Shown piece by piece: positions 1 through 8,266 of a DNA stretch of 64,000 nucleotides. The first letter of the stretch is position 1. The number at the start of each line of letters is the position of its first letter. Position numbers and translations under genes: made by a program. Origin of the DNA: Chamaesiphon minutus PCC 6605. GTDB lineage: Bacteria; Cyanobacteriota; Cyanobacteriia; Cyanobacteriales; Chamaesiphonaceae. The stretch is taken from positions 1,550,001-1,614,000 of the forward strand of contig NC_019697.1 in the NCBI RefSeq assembly GCF_000317145.1, given 5' to 3'. The notes under the pieces are model-generated. The model was not told the DNA's origin, made no database searches, and worked only from the letters and a program-made list of their open reading frames with translations.

Positions 1-878
1 TCCCCGACTAGCAGCACGCGACCTTTGTTGAGAGTAGCAGCAATCCGATTCTGAAATCGGGCGCGACTGAGCCAAACGGGTTCGGATAGCTCTAGCTGTA
101 ATTCCGGCATGTAACTAACTGCTGCCGTCAAGTCGCGCATTTCTGCCAAGCTGGGCGGCGTTTTGCGCTCTGGACTGGGGTCGGTAGTAAAGGTAAAGAA
201 ACGGTAAGTGTCACCGGGCACGGGAATACTCATGATTGAGACTTGCTCGCCCAGAAAGAAATAGCCTTGAGAAGTGGATTTGGGAAACCGCCAAGTTGGT
301 TTGGCATTGACCTGAACTGCTTGTAGGTTCAGCGCAGGCTCTCCTTCAAACGGAATCTGCGCTGCTTCACGGATCGGACTCCGACTGCCTTCGCAGCCTA
401 CTAGCCAGTGAGTCTCGATCGTTTCCTCCGTGCCATTGGCAGCCCGCACAGTGACTTCCGCTCCATCGTCATGGGTGCGAACCCCGATTGCTTCAGTTTC
501 CCATTCAACCTCAACTCCTAGATCGGATAATGATTCAGCTAAGAAGCGTTCGGTATCGTGTTGTTCGATCGTCATCGGGAAAGGGTAGTCACTCTTGATA
601 TGACCGAACTCGAACCCGCTTAATTGCTTACCCTTTGCATAGACATCAAAGTTGTGCATTTTATGCGATCGAGCCAAGAACTTGTCGATTACTCCTAGCT
701 CTGCCAGAGCTTCTTGGGCACGCGACCAGATCACGCAGGCTCTAACTTGGCGTTTGGTTTCAGCGGCTCGATCGATAATCCGAACCGAAAGTGAAAGTAA
801 TGTTAATTCGATCGCCAGCATCAAACCAGTAGGGCCAGCACCGACAATTAATACTTGATGTTGAGATGAATTAGACAT
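1..878 (-). CDS. FAD-dependent aromatic monooxygenase, partial (3' end outside window)
   Basis: Translation from the ATG at 878 gives a PHBH-type flavoprotein monooxygenase that is still open at base 1, so only the first 292 codons are visible. Residues 8-22 contain the Rossmann FAD motif (VLIVGAGPTGLML), and the visible end reads RVLLVG, the start of the family's second FAD-binding GD motif. These enzymes use NAD(P)H and O2 to hydroxylate aromatic rings. It is the last visible gene of the minus-strand indolocarbazole set, after the exporter, so a tailoring hydroxylation of the bisindole is a reasonable inference. It is distinct from the RebC-like protein at 6.5-8.1 kb. The substrate cannot be read from sequence. 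Confidence 0.85.
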   Translation of the reverse strand, partial: MSNSSQHQVLIVGAGPTGLMLAIELTLLSLSVRIIDRAAETKRQVRACVIWSRAQEALAELGVIDKFLARSHKMHNFDVYAKGKQLSGFEFGHIKSDYPFPMTIEQHDTERFLAESLSDLGVEVEWETEAIGVRTHDDGAEVTVRAANGTEETIETHWLVGCEGSRSPIREAAQIPFEGEPALNLQAVQVNAKPTWRFPKSTSQGYFFLGEQVSIMSIPVPGDTYRFFTFTTDPSPERKTPPSLAEMRDLTAAVSYMPELQLELSEPVWLSRARFQNRIAATLNKGRVLLVG

Positions 879-884
879 GGAATT

Positions 885-1067
885 AGGGGATAGGGGATAG
901 GGAATAGGGAATAGGGAATAGGGGTTGGGGGTTGGGGGTTAGGGGGAGTTTTAGATGAAAGAAAATAGTATGGAAAATAGACTTCCTGCAAAAGTAAAAA
1001 TAAAATCTTTTTTAGTATTGTTTTGTCTAAAACGCCCCTATCCCCTATCCCCTATCCCCTATTCCCT
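885..1067. repeat. Inverted pair of heptamer tandem repeats (STRR)
   Basis: Bases 885-952 carry GGGGATA/GGGAATA-type heptamers and 1035-1067 carry the complementary CCCCTAT/TCCCTAT heptamers, separated by about 80 bp. Together they could fold into a long stem between the exporter's 3' end and the monooxygenase start. Such short tandem repeats are common in cyanobacterial intergenic DNA. The distal array overlaps the last codons of the exporter. Confidence 0.85.
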
Positions 1068-2292
1068 GACTGAGGAGAAAATGAAACAAAGCAAATGTAG
1101 CCACAGCTAGACCAGCAGTTGCCCAAAAGACACCGTGCATACCCCATAAGCCAGCAAAGATCCCTGCGATGAGTGGTCCCAATCCGAAACCGAACGATTG
1201 CACGCTCGCGTTGACTGCCATAAATCCAGCTCGCGTATCGTCGATCGTTAATTTTGCTAAGAGTGTGTGGCTAGCAGGTATTGCTAGAGCGAGTGCCACG
1301 CCGAATAAAATACTCGGAACGAACAACAGCCATGCCCGATCGATTAGCGGAATAATCGATAGTGAAATCGCGGCGATCGCAAAAGCTAGTTTAATTAGAG
1401 TTATTTCGGATGCGTGTCGCGCTAACCTTGGCAATTGCGAAGCAACCAATCCTAACGAGACAGACATGCTGGCTAAAACCAAACCAATGAACAATCCCGA
1501 AGCCCCAAAATTAAATCCTGCCAGAATCGGGATGTAAGTGATAAACGGCCCCGATTGAATCAGAAACATCACGCCGATTACTAACAGCAATCCCAGTACT
1601 GTAGAATTGCTAATACTCTGCCAGACCTTTTGCAGATAAATCTTGAGATCGATCTTTTGGCTACCGCTGGGTTGTCGGGGCAGCTTGAGCACCATCAACA
1701 CCAGCAGCAGCATGGGAAAGGCGATCGTCGCTAGCAAAAAGGGATATCGCCAACTAAAACCCGCTAGCACCCCACCGAGGATCGGATAAATCGCCGTACT
1801 GGCACCGATCGCACTCACGTTAATCGACATTGCCAACACTAAGGCTTTGCCGCGATAGAGCGCACTAATCAGCGTTAGGGCAAGTAAATTTAAGCTAGCA
1901 GAGCCTAAACCTTGGAGAAATCGCCACCCAATTAAAGTTTGAAAATCGCTAGCGAAGGCACAGCTACTTCCCGCGATCGCAAACAGTAACAACGACGGAA
2001 CTAACACTTTTTTCATCCCAATTCGATCGGCTACGATGCCTAAAATGGGTGTAGCAATGCCGATGGGTAGAAAATAAGCAGCCATTACTAGTTGAATTTC
2101 ACTAGGTGAAACATCAAAAATTTTCGATAATTCTGGGAGGAGCGGGCCAATTGTTGGTCCACCCATAATCTCGATGAGGGTGAGGCTGATGATGATATAA
2201 AAGTTTCGATCGTGCAGCGGATTTTTGGTGCTGATAAATTGAGATAATTCATCACTTTGACTCTCTAAATCTAAAATTAGCGGATCTTTCAT
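1045..2292 (-). CDS. MFS (DHA1-type) efflux transporter
   Basis: A 415-residue protein with about 12 hydrophobic segments and a short polar N-terminus (about 30 residues). The major facilitator motif A is visible around residues 80-95 (GIVADRIGMKKV) between TM2 and TM3. The length and the absence of a binding protein partner fit a proton-driven drug/metabolite exporter in the inner membrane. It lies in the co-directional indolocarbazole gene set between the P450 and an FAD monooxygenase. Rebeccamycin and staurosporine clusters also carry an MFS exporter, so product efflux and self-protection is the likely role (inference). The C-terminal residues run into a heptamer repeat, so the exact end may have drifted. 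Confidence 0.88.
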   Translation of the reverse strand: MKDPLILDLESQSDELSQFISTKNPLHDRNFYIIISLTLIEIMGGPTIGPLLPELSKIFDVSPSEIQLVMAAYFLPIGIATPILGIVADRIGMKKVLVPSLLLFAIAGSSCAFASDFQTLIGWRFLQGLGSASLNLLALTLISALYRGKALVLAMSINVSAIGASTAIYPILGGVLAGFSWRYPFLLATIAFPMLLLVLMVLKLPRQPSGSQKIDLKIYLQKVWQSISNSTVLGLLLVIGVMFLIQSGPFITYIPILAGFNFGASGLFIGLVLASMSVSLGLVASQLPRLARHASEITLIKLAFAIAAISLSIIPLIDRAWLLFVPSILFGVALALAIPASHTLLAKLTIDDTRAGFMAVNASVQSFGFGLGPLIAGIFAGLWGMHGVFWATAGLAVATFALFHFLLSQGIGDRG

Positions 2293-2352
2293 TGGTTTAT
2301 TTATCCTGATAAGTTGAGATTTTTCAAAGAAGTGGGATTAAATTTTATTTCG

Positions 2353-2574
2353 TATAGAACCCCTTTGAGAGCCGCTAGTGGGGAGGGCGGGTTTGTTCGA
2401 TATCGATTTTAGAGATTGATATCAGCTTGCATAAACCCGCCCCTACGGTCGATCTATAAAATGTACGATCGTGGATATACGTGGATCTGTAGATGGCTTT
2501 GTTTATGCTGAAAATTCCCGTCATTGACCGTTAGATTTAGACAAACCCGCCCCCACTAGCAGCTTCTATAACCC
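2353..2574. repeat. MITE-like repeat, copy 1 (diverged)
   Basis: This belongs to a family with copies near 16.1 and 39.4 kb. Shared parts are an outer TATAGAACCC-type end, GGGGAGGGCGGGTT near the left end, internal CATAAACCCGCCCCTACGG, and a right part with AACCCGCCC...CACTAGCAG. The outer right end overlaps the stop codon of the P450 gene (2566-2568). No coding capacity. Copy 1 is the most diverged, for example in the right inner arm. Confidence 0.75.
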
Positions 2575-3488
2575 AACTGGCAAATGTTCGGGGCCGTGAA
2601 ACACGATATTGTCCGCCCATTTAATGGCTCGATCGACTAAATGCAGTTTCGGGAAGCGGTTAATCAGGATATTTAGGGAAATCTGAGCTTCAGCGCGAGC
2701 TAGTTCCGCACCCAGACAAAAGTGAATGCCACCACCAAAACCACAGTGATGATTGTCCTGACGCTGAAGATCGAGTTCGTCGGCTCGATCGAAACGACTG
2801 GGGTCGCGGTTAGCAGCACCGAGCATTAAGCCCAAACTGTCACCTCGGCGAATCAGCCTGCCGCCAATTTTCACATCTTCATAAGCCCACCTCGATAACA
2901 TCTGGACGGGGCCGTCATAGCGAATTAGCTCCTCTACTGCCGCTGGCATCAGATCGGGATGAGCGCGTAATCGCTGCATCTGAGCTGGATTGCGGAGTAG
3001 CGAAAGCGTTCCTTTGGCTATTAAGTTAATTGTCGTTTCGTGTCCTGCCGTGAGTAGATGAATGCAGGTAGATAATATTTCCTCGTCATTCAATTTATCG
3101 CCTTCATATCTAGCTTTAGCTAAAGCCGTAATTAAATCCTCGCGGGGGTTAGCATGGCGTTTGGCGATCGCATCTTTAAAGTATTCAATAAAAGCTTGAG
3201 TAGCTGTTTCTGCTCGTTCGTAAACTGCCACAGAAGGAGTCAATCGCGAAGCACTAGCGTGTTGCAATGCTAATGCCCAATCTCTAAACATCAACCGATC
3301 TGCGGGATCTACTCCGAGCAAAGTAGCAATGACCATTACTGGCAACGGAAACGCAAAATCGTCAATTAAATCCATCTCCGATCGATCCTCAACACGATCC
3401 AACAGACTATCGGCAATTTCGACGATCGCCGGACGGATAGTTTCTAGAGTCTTAGGCGAAAAAGCTTTATTTACTAATAATCTCAACC

Positions 3489-4972
3489 CATTAGTGACAA
3501 GTTAAGAAGCGATCGCACTTGTCAAGCGGGCTTGAGGCGATGAGTCGAAGAAAAAATTGTCTGTTCGACTCATAGAATCAGGAAAAGGTGCAATAATTAA
3601 CTTAACATTAGGTTTACGAACAGTTTTAACAATACCTAAATCTTGATTCTCTGGGGCAGCAAAATAGGTGACTGGATTGGCAGCTAAACCTTTATGATGA
3701 GCTACATGAAAATGATAAAGACCTCGATAAATCATCTCTAAAGAAATGCGGTCGAATGGGAGAGATAATTCATCAGCTACAGCATCACCTAAATCGACTA
3801 GAACTGCATAAAACAGCCAAGTCCCCCACATCTGTAATTTAATTCCATTAACTGAACCAGTCCATAAATAACTCAACCCGAGCAATCGTTTAACAGTATT
3901 AAAAGCCTCTTCAATTCGCCACCGTCTTCCGTACAAATCGGCGACTACATAGGGAGGAAGATTCAATGGGTCGAGTACACTAGTTAGATAAGAATACCAG
4001 ACTTTACCCACTTTAATTTCGACTAATCTTACAGTTATATATGGAGTCTTTTTGGTGCCAGACCCCATCCGCACTATTCGGTCACGGATACTATAACTAT
4101 TGCTAAATACTCGCTCTATCTGTAGCGATGCACCTTTTTTTAATCGAGTAATAAAATGAATATCTCTGTTAATTAATTCTTGCCAAAATTGGAAATGATA
4201 GAAGCCTCGATCCAAGAGCAATAAAGTGCCCGATGTTACTAAATTCAGGATATCTTTCTCAAAATTAACATCTGAAGCTTTGGGATTTTCTCTAAACCAG
4301 ATTTCAATCGGCAATCTCGTCACCAAATCTATGACTACTCCCATTTTTCCCGCTAGTTGTCCGATTGGCACATCAGATAAGCTATCTAATTTCTTGAATA
4401 TCGCTTCCAATGTGGAGCCATCACATGCCCAAATCCGCTCAAATTTTGCTTGAGCAAATTCAATGCTTTGTGGCAACAATCGCTGTTTTCTCTGGTGCCA
4501 CTTCACTCTAAATTCTGGCAGTAATTCCTTAAACACTCTCTCAAATAACTCAGATGGAAAGGTCAGAAATCTTTGTGCAATCGCCTGTTGACTTACTTGT
4601 GTTGGCTCACACCACAAAAATCCTTCTCGCCCTAACATTCGGCTTAGTTCTCTGACTCCTGGCACATTCCGCCACAGTAGCGTCAGCACTGCTGCCATCA
4701 TCAAGGGTAAATTTAACAGCCGATTTCTCAGCCCTAATTGTCGGTAGTAATGACTTTGATTGAAAATTGCTGGTGTCAATAAAGCCTCTACTTGAGCGGC
4801 GATGATCTCATCTTCCACACCTGGTTGGTGGTTCTTTTTGGCGTGGTCGCGGTTACTTCTTCGGCGGCTGGTCATCAGGCCTCTATTCCCTCAAACTCTT
4901 GACTAGAAACAGTTTGGCATCTTTTTATTACCTTTTTGACAAATCTCTGATTTTCTTAACTTGTCACGAATG
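3489..4972 (-). mobile_element. IS4-family insertion sequence, copy 1 (1,484 bp)
   Basis: Bounded by 20-bp terminal inverted repeats with one mismatch: CATTAGTGACAAGTTAAGAA at the left and, reverse-complemented, CATTCGTGACAAGTTAAGAA at the right. Flanked by a perfect 9-bp direct repeat ATCTCAACC at 3480-3488 and 4973-4981. Same length and almost the same sequence as the copies at 44709 and 54024. It interrupts the P450 gene. Confidence 0.95.
3502..4875 (-). CDS. IS4-family DDE transposase
   Basis: A 457-residue transposase. The DDE triad is readable: Asp152 in WACDGSTL, Asp222 in LLLDRGFYHF, and Glu322 inside the IS4 YREK signature (Y315-2-R318-3-E322-6-K329). It starts at ATG 4875, about 97 bp inside the right terminal repeat, and stops just inside the left one. 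Identical in protein sequence to the copy at 54037 and differs at residue 98 (Ala here, Thr in the copy at 44806). It looks fully intact, so the element may still be mobile. Confidence 0.96.
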   Translation of the reverse strand: MTSRRRSNRDHAKKNHQPGVEDEIIAAQVEALLTPAIFNQSHYYRQLGLRNRLLNLPLMMAAVLTLLWRNVPGVRELSRMLGREGFLWCEPTQVSQQAIAQRFLTFPSELFERVFKELLPEFRVKWHQRKQRLLPQSIEFAQAKFERIWACDGSTLEAIFKKLDSLSDVPIGQLAGKMGVVIDLVTRLPIEIWFRENPKASDVNFEKDILNLVTSGTLLLLDRGFYHFQFWQELINRDIHFITRLKKGASLQIERVFSNSYSIRDRIVRMGSGTKKTPYITVRLVEIKVGKVWYSYLTSVLDPLNLPPYVVADLYGRRWRIEEAFNTVKRLLGLSYLWTGSVNGIKLQMWGTWLFYAVLVDLGDAVADELSLPFDRISLEMIYRGLYHFHVAHHKGLAANPVTYFAAPENQDLGIVKTVRKPNVKLIIAPFPDSMSRTDNFFFDSSPQARLTSAIAS

Positions 4973-5352
4973 ATCTCAACCGAGTATGGTTAGGCGGATC
5001 GCGGAATACCATCCAGTTACTCACCATCGAACTAAAGCCTCGATAAGCTTTGGGTACTGGTGAGGTTTCAATATCGGGGCGAACTTTTTGACCTTCGCGA
5101 CCAAATCGCCGATCTTCAAGTACCTGGACGACATCTTGATAACGGAACAGATACCAAGCACCAGCCAGTTGAGGTTTGGCAGCCATGCCCCAATGCACGG
5201 GGTCTGTTTCTCGATAGTGTCGGTAAACTGGGTAAGGATCGGCAATGACTTCGGGCAGAAATGGATTTAATCGCTCTATTGTCGAAACAGTCATAGTTAA
5301 ATTAATTGATAATTGATAATTAATAATTGGTTTTTTTGTGTCCAGTTACTTA

Positions 5353-6027
5353 TTAACGAGCTACTGCCAAGGGAGCTAGTTTCAGTGGATAAGCCAGTGA
5401 AGCCAGCATCTGATTCATCCGAATGCGCCCCTCGCGCTGAACTCTAGCGACCGAAGCTCGCGACTCCAACCGTTTCATATAATTTGTGAGGTTGGGTAAA
5501 TGTCGATAGTCATAAACCAGCCGTAAATAAGTAAGTGTCGGTGCGGCAGTACAGTCTGCTAACGAAAATTGCTCTCCCACCAGCCAAGTCCGGTCTTGAA
5601 GTCGATCTTCTAGCAGGCTGCAAGCTATTTCTAGCAGCCTGCTCGCTTTGATTACCTCTTTTTTGCCACGCAGCTCCAATTCGCGCTGACTATCGGCAAA
5701 CAGCACTTCGCGGCTACTGTTGATATAAACATCGATAATTCTCTCGATCGTCCGAATCTCTAAAATCCGCTCTGGATTGAGTAAGCAAGGCTGCTGAGGG
5801 AATTGCCGATCGAGATATTCAATGATGATGCAAGCTTCAAAAAATATTTCCCCATTGTCGGTTTCTAGGGTCGGAATTTTAGCAAAGGGATTAATTTTTT
5901 GGTATTGTTCCCGTGCTTCTGGATCGAAAAGACTTACCTTAATTGGCGTAAAAGGAATGTCTTTTTCGTAAAGAGCGATCGCGACTCGTTGACAATAAGA
6001 TGAAGCTGGATCGTAGTAAAATTTCAT
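5353..6027 (-). CDS. Glutathione S-transferase family protein
   Basis: 224 residues with the two-domain GST layout. The N-terminal thioredoxin fold runs from about 1 to 80, with MKFYYDPASSYCQRVAIAL containing the catalytic-site Ser/Cys region, the cis-Pro loop at KIPTLETDNGE, and the FFEACIIIEYLD stretch that usually carries the glutathione-binding Glu/Ser. The all-helical C-terminal domain follows. It lies between the RebC-like and P450 genes on the same strand, 58 bp from the P450 start. GSTs are not part of the known rebeccamycin or staurosporine pathways, so a role in resistance, oxidative protection or an unusual conjugation step is open. Being in the operon is only contextual evidence. 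Confidence 0.85.
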   Translation of the reverse strand: MKFYYDPASSYCQRVAIALYEKDIPFTPIKVSLFDPEAREQYQKINPFAKIPTLETDNGEIFFEACIIIEYLDRQFPQQPCLLNPERILEIRTIERIIDVYINSSREVLFADSQRELELRGKKEVIKASRLLEIACSLLEDRLQDRTWLVGEQFSLADCTAAPTLTYLRLVYDYRHLPNLTNYMKRLESRASVARVQREGRIRMNQMLASLAYPLKLAPLAVAR

Positions 6028-6062
6028 AACTAAAGATCTCCCTTTTAGGCCATTTTTGGAGT

Positions 6063-6304
6063 GGTGCTTAGTTTTAGGTTACTGGTGCTAAGAGAACCCG
6101 GATCTGGGGGAGGCTTCCCCCAGACCCCCCGTTGAAGGGCGGGGTGCCGCCCCTCAAACTCCCCTGCACAAGGGTCGATCTGTAGGCAGCGATTCGCGCT
6201 TCTCTTCTCCTTTCGGAGACGCTGCGCTACGAGACGCTACGCGTTGGCGGAGCCTCGCCTCTGGCGATACGCATTAGCTTCGCAATGGGAATCGATTTGT
6301 GGGT
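6063..6304. repeat. 242-bp dispersed repeat, copy A
   Basis: Almost the same 242-bp sequence, reverse-complemented, occurs at 15006-15247. The element runs from GGTGCTTAGTTTTA to ATCGATTTGTGGGT. It contains several internal palindromes (for example GGGGGAGGCTTCCCCC and the complementary blocks around CTCTTCTCCTTTCGGAGACG). No open reading frame of note. Copies differ mainly in a short block after CTGCACAAGGGT. The pair is inverted around rebC-rebD-rebO-trpB. Confidence 0.9.
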
Positions 6305-6346
6305 TAGTAAGAATGTAGATAAATCTAGACTTCGTTTTTAGATCTA

Positions 6347-6412
6347 AATCCCCCTAAATCCCCCTTAAAAAGGGGGACTTTAAAGCCCCCTTAAAAAGGG
6401 GGTTGGGGGATT
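6347..6412. repeat. Palindromic CCCCCTAAATCCCCCTT repeat
   Basis: Nested inverted repeats: AAATCCCCCTAAATCCCCCTT pairs with the GGGGGTTGGGGGATTT end, and an inner CCCCCTTAAAAAGGGGG occurs twice. A very similar unit lies at 13414-13485. This is a common cyanobacterial intergenic palindrome and could act as a terminator-like or RNA-processing hairpin before the GST gene (inference). Confidence 0.8.
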
Positions 6413-6466
6413 TACCCACCGGAACGAAGCAATTGGACTTTTCAGACATCCTCTAATTTTCGATCG

Positions 6467-8071
6467 TCAAAAATAGCCACGAATTCGATCGATAGTGCCA
6501 TCGAGATCGTCTGGTAAATCATCGCCCCGCCAAGCTACATGTCCGTCTGGTCGTACCAAAACCAACGTCTTTTCATAAATTTTGGCAATCTCCCGATCGT
6601 CGATCTGATAAGTTCGCAAGGGGACATTTTTTGCTTGGCAAGTATCGATTAAAGCTGTCACATCTCGATCGCCAAAATTAAGTAATACTAAGCCGTGACC
6701 GAAGAGATCTAAGGTCGATTTATTTGCTTCTAACCAGGCATGTGGCGCGCGACTGCCTGGATAGCTGGTGGGAGTCCACTCATCCGGCTTTTGAACGGGT
6801 GGTTTCTCTGGTTCGGTGGCAATAGCAGGCGATTCATAATAAAAGCCAAAGTGAATTCCTGGCGCGTTAAATTCGCGATTGACATCACTGTGTTGCATTT
6901 TTTCGGTCATCTGTTGGCGCGCGCGATCGCCTTCAGGTGAGTCCAGCATAATTTCAGGTGGTAGAGTACGTTTGAGGGTACGTTCCAGATTGAGATTAGC
7001 TTCTTCTACAGCCGCAACCGCTAGCGGATGACGTTCGGTTTGATAGGTATCTAGCAATTGGGGACTAGCCCAGCCTTGCAACACAGCGGCCAGTTTCCAA
7101 CCTAGATCTAAGGCATCCGAGACCCCAGTATTCATGCCGAAGCCGCCGGAAGGAGATAGCGTATGCGCGGAGTCACCGACAAAAAAGATGTTTCCCGACT
7201 GGTAATCAGTGGCAACTCGATGGGTTAAATACCACAGAGAGGTAGACAGAATTTCAATTGGCGTATCGATCCCGACGGCTTCTTTAACTGCTTTTTCGGA
7301 ATCGCGCGGGGTGCCATCTTCGTGGGGAGTGGCGGTTAAGCGATATAGACCCACCCCGTCCATCGATCGCAGCGGATAACGCAAATTATCTGGAGTCATC
7401 ATAAAGAACACCAATGCTCGACGCGCTCCCAAAATCTCTGGTAGTTCTGGTGCCTGAAAGAGAATGTTTTGAAATATACGGGTGGGATGGTGGGCGAGCG
7501 TATCGATGCCGCAGGTTTTCCGAATGAGGCTACTCGCACCATCGCAAGCAACCGCGTATTTAGCCTCGACAGTGGCTGTATCGCCGCTCTCTAAAAATTT
7601 GATTTGACCGACAATTCCCTGCTGAGTCGATTCCAAACTTTCTAGACGACAGTTGAGGTTAATCGGCCCAGCCGGAGCAATACCCAGCTCTTTGGTGAGT
7701 AAGGGCACGAGCCAGTGATGGGGACAGGGATGTTCTGATTCTGGGCTATGGGGTGGTAAGGTTCGCTCGGCGTGACTACCAAACTTTAAGCGATGGATCT
7801 CATGTTTGCCCACAGCCGTAACCCATGCCACATCGAGCGGATGGTCTGCTGGCCAACCCGCATCGCGAACCGATTGAGCCAAACCCCAACGGCGGAAAAT
7901 TTCCATCGATCGCGGCCCGACAGTCCCAACTTTAGGGTGATCGATGACCCCATCAGACTGTTCTACTAGCAAGCAATCGATGCCTTGGTATCTCAGTTCT
8001 AAGGCCATTGCTAGCCCCACGGGGCCGCCACCAACAATTAATACTTGTGTTTCGATCGTCCGGTGATTCAT
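6467..8071 (-). CDS. rebC: RebC/StaC-like FAD-dependent oxygenase (indolocarbazole aglycone formation)
   Basis: 534 residues from the ATG at 8071. An in-frame upstream extension of 62 residues comes only from tandem repeats and is rejected as a start. FAD motif VLIVGGGPVGLAMAL at residues 10-24, second FAD motif VGDSAHTLSPSGGFGMN near 360. The sequence follows RebC/StaC block by block from memory (HPKVGTVGPRSMEIFRRWG, AGWPADHPLDVAWVT, LDLFGHGLVLLNFG, HVAWRGDDLP). RebC and StaC work with the P450 on chromopyrrolic acid-derived intermediates and set the oxidation state of the pyrrole-dione/lactam ring. At the two positions reported to separate RebC from StaC this protein has Val221 (Phe216 in RebC) and Arg244 (Arg239 in RebC), a mixed pattern. 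It follows rebD by about 195 bp. Confidence 0.93.
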   Translation of the reverse strand: MNHRTIETQVLIVGGGPVGLAMALELRYQGIDCLLVEQSDGVIDHPKVGTVGPRSMEIFRRWGLAQSVRDAGWPADHPLDVAWVTAVGKHEIHRLKFGSHAERTLPPHSPESEHPCPHHWLVPLLTKELGIAPAGPINLNCRLESLESTQQGIVGQIKFLESGDTATVEAKYAVACDGASSLIRKTCGIDTLAHHPTRIFQNILFQAPELPEILGARRALVFFMMTPDNLRYPLRSMDGVGLYRLTATPHEDGTPRDSEKAVKEAVGIDTPIEILSTSLWYLTHRVATDYQSGNIFFVGDSAHTLSPSGGFGMNTGVSDALDLGWKLAAVLQGWASPQLLDTYQTERHPLAVAAVEEANLNLERTLKRTLPPEIMLDSPEGDRARQQMTEKMQHSDVNREFNAPGIHFGFYYESPAIATEPEKPPVQKPDEWTPTSYPGSRAPHAWLEANKSTLDLFGHGLVLLNFGDRDVTALIDTCQAKNVPLRTYQIDDREIAKIYEKTLVLVRPDGHVAWRGDDLPDDLDGTIDRIRGYF

Positions 8072-8084
8072 AGCTGAATAGGGG

Positions 8085-8240
8085 ATAGGGGATAGGGAAT
8101 AGGGAATAGGGGGACTAGGCTTCGGCTGAGATGGTGTTACCCCCCCTGGAGGGCTGGGGTGGAAATCCCCTCCTCGGAGGGGTGCCCGTAGGGCGGGGTG
8201 GAAATCCCCTCCTCGGAGGGGTGCCCGTAGGGCGGGGTGG
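8085..8240. repeat. Heptamer repeats and a 39-bp tandem duplication upstream of rebC
   Basis: GGGGATA/GGGAATA heptamers occupy about 8085-8111. They are followed by two exact 39-bp units at 8160-8198 and 8199-8237 (each starting TGGAAATCCCCTCCTCGGAG), with a further partial unit on the left. Read in the rebC frame this gives a 13-residue tandem repeat, which is why an artificially long reading frame exists. The DNA is GC-rich and palindromic (CCCCTCCTCGGAGGGG). Confidence 0.88.
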
Positions 8241-8266
8241 GTAGATCTCCGCAGCAACTCTAATAA

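Larger units (their letters stand above)
2566..5294 (-). pseudogene. rebP: RebP/StaP-like cytochrome P450, split by an IS4-family element
   Basis: Two exons-like pieces, 4973-5294 (N-terminal 107 residues) and 2566-3488, join perfectly if the IS and one copy of its 9-bp duplication (ATCTCAACC) are removed, giving 411 residues, the normal size for a soluble bacterial P450. In restored numbering: I-helix AGHETT at 252-257, ExxR at 291-294, heme-ligand Cys at 362 in FGGGIHFCLG. The VSNWMVFRDPP stretch and the C-terminal ADNIVFHGP resemble StaP closely. StaP/RebP couple the two indole rings of chromopyrrolic acid to form the indolocarbazole core. The break falls in helix C, just after DPPNHTRLR, so neither fragment should bind heme correctly. 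The 3' piece could restart at a TTG (3486) but would lack the first quarter of the fold. Confidence 0.93.

Noticed and set aside
8072-8257. 62-residue N-terminal extension of the RebC-like protein
   Set aside because: It translates tandem 39-bp and heptamer repeats; the family start MNHRTIETQVLIVGGG at 8071 fits without it.
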